Below, piece by piece: positions 1 to 5,562 of a DNA stretch of 5,562 nt; position 1 is the stretch's first letter, and every line of letters starts with the position of its first letter. This stretch comes from Lachnospiraceae bacterium (GTDB lineage: Bacteria; Bacillota; Clostridia; Lachnospirales; Lachnospiraceae). The position numbers were made by a program, and so were the translations under genes. The notes below the pieces were generated by a model. The model was not told the DNA's origin. It searched no databases and saw only the letters and a program-made list of their open reading frames with translations. Where the stretch lies: the NCBI GenBank assembly GCA_003520105.1, contig DOVL01000081.1, forward strand, positions 1 through 5,562, given 5' to 3'.

Positions 1-2429
1 GTGAGCGTTCCGTAATAGCCATCTACTACATTTATGGCAATCTCGTTCTTGATTCCCGGCGCACCCGCTATCGTAATATCTCTGTAGGTTACATTTTCGC
101 CGCGGATCTCGATACTGCTGTAGCCTTCCTTCACAAGCGTTCCGAGATTGATCCTGCCGGATCTTCCGGAATTGTAAATGCTCTTCGTATTCTTATTTTC
201 AAAATCCTGATGATTCCGAACTATCTCACTCTTTATACCTTCATCGATTTCAGGAATGATCTCGGCATTCGGACGAGCCGTGTAATATCCCTGAATAAGA
301 TCAACGCCAAGGTTCATGACCATGGCAAGTTCCTCCGAGGTCTCAACGCCCTCCGCAAGCGCTTTGATATCACCATCATGGCAGAACTTTACGATCTCGC
401 GCACAAAATGCTGTTTATTCATATCGTTCTGAATATTGGTTATAAGCGCCCTGTCGATCTTGACATATTCAGGCATATATCTGAGAAGGTTGGAAATATT
501 CGAATATCCGGTACCATAGTCATCTACAGCAATCTTAACCCCGTTGTCGCGAGTAAAATGCTTAAACCTCTTGAAGTCTTCATCCTCCATCTCGGCAGAC
601 TCCGTGATCTCCACAACAACTCTGTCAGAATTCTTCGAGATTCCCTTAACGATTTTCTCCCTGTCACTGTCCTCCAGACTGATTCCCGGAATACTGTTAA
701 TGAAAACCTTCTTGCCCTCAAAGAGTTTTTCATTTTCTTCGATAATTCCAAGTACATTTATGAAAGTGCTCTTCTCTATATCTCCGAGTCTTCCGAGCGA
801 CTCGGCATATTTAAGTATCTTAAGCGGCGAAAGCTTCGGGATGCCCGATCTCATAAGTGCCTCATAAGCAAATATGGTTCCGCCCTTTGCTTCAACAATC
901 GGCTGGAAAACGTAGGTCAGACTATTCTCGATAAGTATCCTTTCAACAGTCTCCATCTCGTTTCTTTCTTCCTCAGTGACCGCCGCCATATTTGGTGTAT
1001 CAACACGACTGACAAAACGTTTTTCAAAGGTGTTCGTATTGGTCACAAAGGTCTTCAGCCTCATCAGCTCAATATTTCTCTTAACTGCCTCCAGACCACG
1101 TGCAACAGCCGTGATCCAAAGCCTGTACTCACTGTCATAGCTTCGCGGAACATCGCCGTAGCTTACAACCGCATAGCCGTGAGTCGAATCCTCGAAGAAG
1201 ATTGGTGTGAAAATATATCCCTTTGGCTGAGCATGTTGTTCATACAATTCACTAAGCATGAGGTCGGTCTTAACAAACTCCGTCACGCTTATTGAATTAT
1301 CATTATCCTTATCGGCATGGTAGCTTATTGCATGAAGAACTCTGTCGGAATATCCGAAAGTATTGTTATTCTCATTCATGAACAGGTGGAAGCCATCCAC
1401 CTCACCAAGCTGGAATATGTATGAATAAACCACCTCAAAGAAGCCCTTAAGTGAGTTTTCCTTCAGCATATCTTCCTGAATGAGATTGTGTATCGAAAGG
1501 AAGCCGTCCGTTGAATCAGAGGTCTCCCATGTATCTCTGAGTGTAGTTGTATAATTTGATTTATCATGCTCGCAGCCGCAGCTCGAACCGATGAAAAGCT
1601 TAGTCGGAGTCTTCTTATCCGGCATATCCTCTCCCCTGAGCATGGCAAGAACACATTCAACAGAATATCTGCCATAATATTCGGAAGGTATGTAGGTTGA
1701 TGTCAGAGGCTTCGGACTGGTCTGTCCCTCCTCAGAGGTACCATAACCGGTAACCGCAATCTCCTCAGGCACCTTGATGCCCCTCTTCTCAAATGCATTT
1801 ATCAGACCGATTGCCATACAGTCATTGGCGCAGGCAACCGCGTCAGGCATCTTACGTCCCTGACTGAGCAGCGCATCCGCACAACCGTCACCACTGGTGT
1901 ACCAGAAATCACCGTAGAATATACGGTCATCTCTTACTTGAAGGTCATGTGCCTCCATGCAGTCTATATATGCCTCCAGACGTCTCTGAGAATGGCGATG
2001 CCACTTCTTACCGGTCAGAAATGCGATGTCTCTCATACCATGAATCTCGATGAGATGCGATACTATGCTGTAGACCAGCTGATATCCGTCTGTCCAGAAG
2101 CTTTTGAAATATTTGGAATCCCTGTCAACACAGATTACAGGCCCGCTGAATTTCTTAGAAATATCTTCTTCGAGCCTGTCAATAAGACCCGGAACCTGAA
2201 TCGTATCAGACATGATGATCACAGCATCGAACATGTCATAGTTGATAAGGTTAAATATCTCCGAATCTCCCTTATCTCTCTCCGGCGTATTCTGATACTT
2301 GATATACATCGAAAAAACACAGACATCGTAGCCTGCACTGAACGCCTGCTTCATAGCTCCGGTTATGAATTTTTCCTGATGATCTTCGTCGCCCTGACCA
2401 AGCAGGACAGCGATTCTGCCCTTTACCAT
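1..2429 (-). CDS. LacI/PBP-like sensor - EAL domain c-di-GMP phosphodiesterase (C-terminus beyond left edge)
   Basis: Probable soluble, ligand-controlled enzyme that hydrolyses c-di-GMP to pGpG. The frame is open from ATG 2427-2429 to the left edge (809 codons). The start is fixed by an in-frame TAA three codons upstream (2436-2438) and a GGGGAAGAAGAG ribosome site. Residues 1-286 resemble the LacI/PurR effector domain (ACANDCMAIGL near 200, VPEEIAVTGYG near 220-230) but have no helix-turn-helix and no signal peptide, so this sensor should act in the cytoplasm. It ends in SCGC (283-286). Residues about 325-460 may be GAF-like. The EAL domain spans about 495-725 and has YEALMR (E523), FIN (N578), EITE (E607, E610), DDYGTG (D636, D637), KID (K657, D659), AEGVE (E693, E696) and QGYY (Q713), so it is predicted active. 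There is no GGDEF domain. A beta-rich tail begins near 755. The sensor ligand is unknown. The function call is firm; the middle and tail assignments are tentative. Confidence 0.93.
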   Translation of the reverse strand, partial: MVKGRIAVLLGQGDEDHQEKFITGAMKQAFSAGYDVCVFSMYIKYQNTPERDKGDSEIFNLINYDMFDAVIIMSDTIQVPGLIDRLEEDISKKFSGPVICVDRDSKYFKSFWTDGYQLVYSIVSHLIEIHGMRDIAFLTGKKWHRHSQRRLEAYIDCMEAHDLQVRDDRIFYGDFWYTSGDGCADALLSQGRKMPDAVACANDCMAIGLINAFEKRGIKVPEEIAVTGYGTSEEGQTSPKPLTSTYIPSEYYGRYSVECVLAMLRGEDMPDKKTPTKLFIGSSCGCEHDKSNYTTTLRDTWETSDSTDGFLSIHNLIQEDMLKENSLKGFFEVVYSYIFQLGEVDGFHLFMNENNNTFGYSDRVLHAISYHADKDNDNSISVTEFVKTDLMLSELYEQHAQPKGYIFTPIFFEDSTHGYAVVSYGDVPRSYDSEYRLWITAVARGLEAVKRNIELMRLKTFVTNTNTFEKRFVSRVDTPNMAAVTEEERNEMETVERILIENSLTYVFQPIVEAKGGTIFAYEALMRSGIPKLSPLKILKYAESLGRLGDIEKSTFINVLGIIEENEKLFEGKKVFINSIPGISLEDSDREKIVKGISKNSDRVVVEITESAEMEDEDFKRFKHFTRDNGVKIAVDDYGTGYSNISNLLRYMPEYVKIDRALITNIQNDMNKQHFVREIVKFCHDGDIKALAEGVETSEELAMVMNLGVDLIQGYYTARPNAEIIPEIDEGIKSEIVRNHQDFENKNTKSIYNSGRSGRINLGTLVKEGYSSIEIRGENVTYRDITIAGAPGIKNEIAINVVDGYYGTL

Positions 2430-2459
2430 ATAGTCTTACTCTTCTTCCCCGATAGTAAT

Positions 2460-2499
2460 AAATGTTATCACCCACATAGCCCATAAAATGATAACATTT
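2460..2499 (-). repeat. Perfect 11-bp inverted repeat in leader of the EAL gene
   Basis: AAATGTTATCA at 2460-2470 is the exact reverse complement of TGATAACATTT at 2489-2499, separated by 18 bases. It lies between the predicted minus-strand start of transcription (about 2529) and the ribosome site (2439-2450) of the EAL gene. It could form an 11-bp AU-rich hairpin in the leader RNA, ending about 10 nt before the Shine-Dalgarno. It could instead be a two-half-site operator for a dimeric or looping regulator. It lacks a GC-rich stem followed by a U-run, so it is not a typical intrinsic terminator. The repeat itself is certain; its role is inferred. Confidence 0.65.
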
Positions 2500-2535
2500 C
2501 CGAATGATTATCGATTCACACAATAACACAAGATT

Positions 2536-2564
2536 ATTATATCACCAATGCATCTTATCGGCAA
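2536..2564 (-). promoter_or_regulatory. Predicted sigma-A promoter of the EAL gene
   Basis: Read on the minus strand, TTGCCG (2564-2559, four of six matches to the -35 consensus) is followed after exactly 17 bases by a perfect TATAAT (2541-2536). TG one base before it adds an extended -10. Transcription would start near 2529, giving a leader of about 100 nt that contains the inverted repeat at 2460-2499. Nothing in the leader resembles a c-di-GMP riboswitch. Confidence 0.7.
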
Positions 2565-2607
2565 ATAAAAATAACGTAAAACAGCGGATTTACCACATAT
2601 TTTATTG

Positions 2608-2636
2608 TTTACAATATGCGCTGATTGGCTTAAAAT
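2608..2636 (+). promoter_or_regulatory. Predicted sigma-A promoter of psd and the TIR gene
   Basis: TTTACA (2608-2613) is followed after a 17-base spacer by TAAAAT (2631-2636); each box matches five of six consensus bases. Transcription would start near 2643, about 80 nt before the psd start codon. An overlapping TATAAT at 2637-2642 is a better -10 on its own but has no -35 at a suitable distance. The start points of the two divergent promoters would lie about 115 bp apart, so a regulator bound between them could affect both. Confidence 0.5.
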
Positions 2637-2721
2637 TATAATGTTAGGTTCATAGTAGCAGGGACACTCAGATATCCACTGCGAAGCTTACGAAAAACAA
2701 GGATTAGGGAAGGATAAAAAT

Positions 2722-3540
2722 ATGAACACTCTGTCTTTTTTATATACCACAAAACCCGGGAGACTTCTCTTAAAGCCTCTCACTTCAAGGACGGTTTCAA
2801 AGCTTACGGGAAGATTTCTCGATTCAAAGCTTTCAAGATTTCTCGTACCGGGTTTTATCACAAATAATGATCTGAACACAGCCGAGTTTGAGAAGACTGA
2901 TTTTTCAAGCTTCAATGACTGCTTCAGCAGAAGGCTTAAGGACGGTTCAAGAATAATAGATAAGGATAAGGATGCCATGATAGCTCCATGCGACGGACTG
3001 CTTACCGTGGTTCCGATAACCGGCGATACAGTATTTCCTGTTAAGCAGAGTGAATACAGCATCAACTCTCTCCTCCGCGACAGAAGACTTGCAAAGCGTT
3101 ACGAGAACGGCTACGCACTTGTTTACAGACTCTGTGTCAGCCACTATCACCGCTACTGCTATGTTGAAGACGGAAGAAAGAGCCGCAACCGTTTCATCAG
3201 AGGTGTGCTCCACACCGTAAGACCTGTTGCTCTCGAGAACAGACCGGTTTTCATAGAAAACTGCAGAGAATATACATGCATCAAGACTCCTTCATTCGGT
3301 ATCCTTACCCAGATGGAAGTCGGAGCAATGCTTGTCGGCAAGATCAATAACTTCCAGAGCGGCAAGGCTTTCGTAAGACGTGGCGAAGAAAAGGGAACCT
3401 TCCTCTACGGTGGTTCAACGATAATCGTTCTTGTCGAGCCGGACAAGCTCACAGTAGACGATCATATCCTTGAGGCTTCCAAATACGGCAGGGAATATCC
3501 TGTTCTGTACGGACAGAGGATCGGGCAGAGAAGTAATTAG
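2722..3540 (+). CDS. psd: Phosphatidylserine decarboxylase proenzyme
   Basis: A pyruvoyl-dependent membrane enzyme that removes CO2 from phosphatidylserine to make phosphatidylethanolamine. The 272-residue frame is complete and starts at ATG 2722, seven bases after AAGGA (2710-2714). Family marks appear in order: a basic amphipathic N-terminus (PGRLLLKPL, RFLDSKLSRFLVPGF) likely to lie on the membrane; APCDG with D91, matching the conserved aspartate of the self-cleavage triad; SHYHRY (H143); the HTVRPVA and ENCREY segments; MEVGAMLVGKI (198-208); and GGST (230-233). Self-cleavage between G231 and S232 would give a beta chain of about 231 residues and a pyruvoyl alpha chain of about 41. Residue 146 is Cys where, from memory, E. 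coli Psd has a second histidine (H147). The partner gene pssA is not in the window. The TIR gene starts 28 bp after the stop. Confidence 0.95.
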   Translation: MNTLSFLYTTKPGRLLLKPLTSRTVSKLTGRFLDSKLSRFLVPGFITNNDLNTAEFEKTDFSSFNDCFSRRLKDGSRIIDKDKDAMIAPCDGLLTVVPITGDTVFPVKQSEYSINSLLRDRRLAKRYENGYALVYRLCVSHYHRYCYVEDGRKSRNRFIRGVLHTVRPVALENRPVFIENCREYTCIKTPSFGILTQMEVGAMLVGKINNFQSGKAFVRRGEEKGTFLYGGSTIIVLVEPDKLTVDDHILEASKYGREYPVLYGQRIGQRSN

Positions 3541-3568
3541 TATTTATATTTGAGAACGGGGGAATGAC

Positions 3569-5562
3569 ATGCACTACAATGCATTTATCTCATATAAACA
3601 TGCAGAAAACGATATCAGAGTTGCCAAGGCTGTCCAACACAGCCTTGAGCATTTTCATATTCCGAGAAAGCTGCAGAAAAAATACGGTATGAAGCGTATT
3701 CAGAGAGTATTCCGTGATAAGGATGAGCTGTCGATAACCAGCGATCTGTCTGATGAAATATCCGCTGCTCTGTATGATGCGGACTTTCTGATCGTTATCT
3801 GCTCTCCTGCTTCAAAGCAGTCTGTATGGGTTCAGCGAGAGATCAATTTCTTCCTAAGAAACCACACAAAGAGTCAGATACTGACCGTCATAGCCGAGGG
3901 AGAGCCTCAGGAGGTAGTTCCTGAAATACTCCTTCACGGTGAACGTACCGTATTAAACGACATGGGCCAGCCAACAGTCATTAATGTTGCTCTCGAGCCG
4001 CTTTCCTGTGATTACCGCATGAAACTTAAGCAGGCAGAGAAGGAAGAGCTTCCGCGACTTGCTTCTGCGATCATCGGCTGTTCCTATGACGAGCTGATGA
4101 ACAGACGCCGTCAGTACAAGATGAGAAGGACGACAGCCATATTTGCAGGTGTACTTGCGATTGCGGTCGGTTTTGGCGTGTTCTTTTATATCAGTGAAAG
4201 AGAGATACATAAAAACTATCTTGATTCCCTAAGGAATCAGTCCAGATATCTTGCAAATGAATCGCAGCGAATGCTCGACAAGGAACAGCGCATCCTCGCA
4301 CTTCAGCTGGCTCTCGCGGCACTGCCCGACAAGGGAAGCGAGCGACCGGTAACCGCTGAAGCTGTACGTGCTCTCACCGACGCCTCACTTGCATATGTGT
4401 CCATTACAGGAAATAATATTGAAGCAGTTTGGAATTACAGACTTCCGAACGATATCGTCGACTTTCAGATTTCTCCGGAAGGAAAAACCCTGGCTGCCAG
4501 AGATACAGGAAATACCTTCGTTATCTGGGATACAACATCTCATAACCAACTTGTCGAAATCTCTGATCCGATGACCGATATTAATGGAATGATCTATTAT
4601 GATGAAAACACCATTCTGGTCTGGGGCAGGGAGAAGCTTACCGCTCTCGATCCAAAAACAGGTGAAACAAGATGGACCTATAAAGCGGATAAGGAAAACT
4701 TTTCCACTGATGAAGCTGAACTTACTTCCGACGGCTGCGTGATGTTTATTATGAACCAGAATGTTCTTATGAAGATTGACGGCAGGAACGGTGAGGTCAA
4801 GGGACTTTACGATCTGGAAACAGCGATTAATGACACAGCTGTCACTCCTCTCGCATATAAAATGTCACCTGACTGCACCAGAATTGCGTTCAAAGCTTAC
4901 TACAACGGATCCAACAATGTTGCCGGAATATATGAGATTGCAACAGGGAAAATATGGTACAGCGGACAGTACGAGGGCAGGATCAGAAACATTGAATGGG
5001 CTGATGATAACCGCGTCATGGTAGCTTGTTCGGGTAGTTCTTATGGCACAAGCATGTCTGTTTCCGGTGTCACTCTACTGAACAAGGATCTCACTGTTAT
5101 TGAATGTCTCGATGCCAAGACACTGACTAAGAAGTGGAGTCACGAGCTTTACAGTACAGAGGTTATTCTCGGAAGTGATTTTATGCCAATCCTTCAGGAT
5201 AATCAGGTGGCATATTTCTGTGGAAATACATCTGAGATTCTTGATCTTGATACTGGTCTTCCGTACTACAGTTATGACGCAAACTCATCAATAATTGATA
5301 TGAGCGACCGTGACGGAGACGGATGGCCAATCTATATAACTACCGACGGTCAGCTTGTAAGCCCTTATCCTTCGATAGGCGAGCATGCGCTTTCAGTGCT
5401 TAATGAATTCACAGATAACCTTGATAAGGTTCAAATAAACAACGGCGTATATGTTCATCAGGATTTTTCAAGCGATATCATCTATTATGGTCTCCATGTC
5501 GGAGATGATGAGTGGAAGGAAATCGATGAGAATCTGAAAATATCAGAGCTTCTCAACAACTT
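3569..5562 (+). CDS. Membrane-anchored TIR domain protein with beta-propeller ectodomain (C-terminus beyond right edge)
   Basis: The frame is open from ATG 3569 to the right edge (664 codons). An in-frame TGA at 3551-3553 and a GGGGGA ribosome site at 3558-3563 support the start. Residues 1-145 form a TIR domain: YNAFISYKHAEND first strand, RVFRDKDEL (46-54), ADFLIVICSP (71-80), and SVWVQREI with E91 at the place of the catalytic glutamate of TIR NADases. After a basic segment (RRRQYKMRR, 179-187) one membrane helix spans about 188-208; the positive-inside rule puts TIR in the cytoplasm and the rest outside. Residues 212-256 are helical, with SRYLANES and ILALQLALAALP resembling the helices that precede WD40 repeats in signalling proteins. 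From about 285 come WD40/PQQ-like blades (FQISPEGKTLA, LDPKTGETRW, LDLDTGLPYY), at least seven. DRDGDGW (580-586) looks like a calcium loop. It may be a receptor, a cell-death effector or a defence protein; NADase activity is inferred. Confidence 0.88.
   Translation, partial: MHYNAFISYKHAENDIRVAKAVQHSLEHFHIPRKLQKKYGMKRIQRVFRDKDELSITSDLSDEISAALYDADFLIVICSPASKQSVWVQREINFFLRNHTKSQILTVIAEGEPQEVVPEILLHGERTVLNDMGQPTVINVALEPLSCDYRMKLKQAEKEELPRLASAIIGCSYDELMNRRRQYKMRRTTAIFAGVLAIAVGFGVFFYISEREIHKNYLDSLRNQSRYLANESQRMLDKEQRILALQLALAALPDKGSERPVTAEAVRALTDASLAYVSITGNNIEAVWNYRLPNDIVDFQISPEGKTLAARDTGNTFVIWDTTSHNQLVEISDPMTDINGMIYYDENTILVWGREKLTALDPKTGETRWTYKADKENFSTDEAELTSDGCVMFIMNQNVLMKIDGRNGEVKGLYDLETAINDTAVTPLAYKMSPDCTRIAFKAYYNGSNNVAGIYEIATGKIWYSGQYEGRIRNIEWADDNRVMVACSGSSYGTSMSVSGVTLLNKDLTVIECLDAKTLTKKWSHELYSTEVILGSDFMPILQDNQVAYFCGNTSEILDLDTGLPYYSYDANSSIIDMSDRDGDGWPIYITTDGQLVSPYPSIGEHALSVLNEFTDNLDKVQINNGVYVHQDFSSDIIYYGLHVGDDEWKEIDENLKISELLNN

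Noticed and set aside
210..1295. A 361-codon open frame on the plus strand
   Set aside because: It lies opposite the EAL gene, whose frame holds an unbroken series of EAL motifs. The plus-strand translation shows no recognisable domain and no clear ribosome site.
1938..2486. A 182-codon open frame on the plus strand
   Set aside because: It is antisense to the LacI-like sensor domain, shows no family motifs, and runs into the intergenic repeat. It is a shadow of the real gene.
2272..2529. Minus-strand frame across the EAL start, including an ATG in the hairpin loop (2484)
   Set aside because: It overlaps the first codons of the EAL gene in another frame, with a low-complexity translation rich in Arg and Tyr. 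A leader peptide cannot be excluded, but nothing supports one.
2430..2529. c-di-GMP riboswitch in the leader of the EAL gene
   Set aside because: The leader is AU-rich with a simple hairpin. I see neither the conserved core nor the tetraloop receptor of class I, nor a class II pseudoknot pattern.
2641..2655. Tiny plus-strand frame ATG-TTA-GGT-TCA-TAG upstream of psd
   Set aside because: It has four codons, no ribosome site, and sits at or before the predicted transcription start.
2688..3365. Minus-strand open frames opposite psd
   Set aside because: They are shadows of psd, whose own frame contains all the diagnostic motifs from D91 to GGST.
3541..3568. Possible terminator between psd and the TIR gene
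   Set aside because: The 28 bases contain no inverted repeat and no terminal T-run after a stem; the AT-rich stretch at 3541-3552 is not a hairpin.
4368..5024. Short plus-strand open frames inside the TIR gene
   Set aside because: They are out of frame with the continuous TIR-propeller reading frame and show no ribosome sites or recognisable motifs.

Overview
The window looks like part of a chromosome from a clostridial Firmicute, most likely a gut or rumen member of the Lachnospiraceae. Three things suggest this: moderate GC with AT-rich intergenic DNA, purine-rich Shine-Dalgarno sites, and protein types I associate with that group (an EAL protein with a LacI-like sensor, a short clostridial-type phosphatidylserine decarboxylase, and a membrane TIR protein with an FRDxxEL motif). 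The assignment is inferred from protein character and was not tested by search.

Layout: three genes, two of them cut by the window edges. On the minus strand, 2429 to 1 encodes at least 809 residues of a cytoplasmic c-di-GMP phosphodiesterase. It has a LacI/PBP-like ligand-binding domain, a middle GAF-like region, an EAL domain with its catalytic residues intact, and the start of a beta-rich tail that runs off the left edge. A 292-bp divergent intergenic region (2430-2721) holds one promoter for each direction and a perfect 11-bp inverted repeat in the predicted leader of the EAL gene. On the plus strand, 2722-3540 is psd, and 28 bp later 3569 to the right edge encodes at least 664 residues of a TIR - transmembrane - beta-propeller protein.

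How the genes may work together: psd makes phosphatidylethanolamine at the membrane. The TIR protein follows with no terminator between them, so the two are probably co-transcribed. The TIR protein is predicted to put a possible NAD-cleaving TIR domain inside the cell and a propeller outside, which would make it a one-piece transmembrane receptor or effector. The divergent EAL gene would lower c-di-GMP in response to a small ligand. A regulatory link across the shared intergenic region is possible, but the sequence does not show one directly. There are no tRNAs, rRNAs, insertion sequences, CRISPR arrays or recognisable riboswitches.
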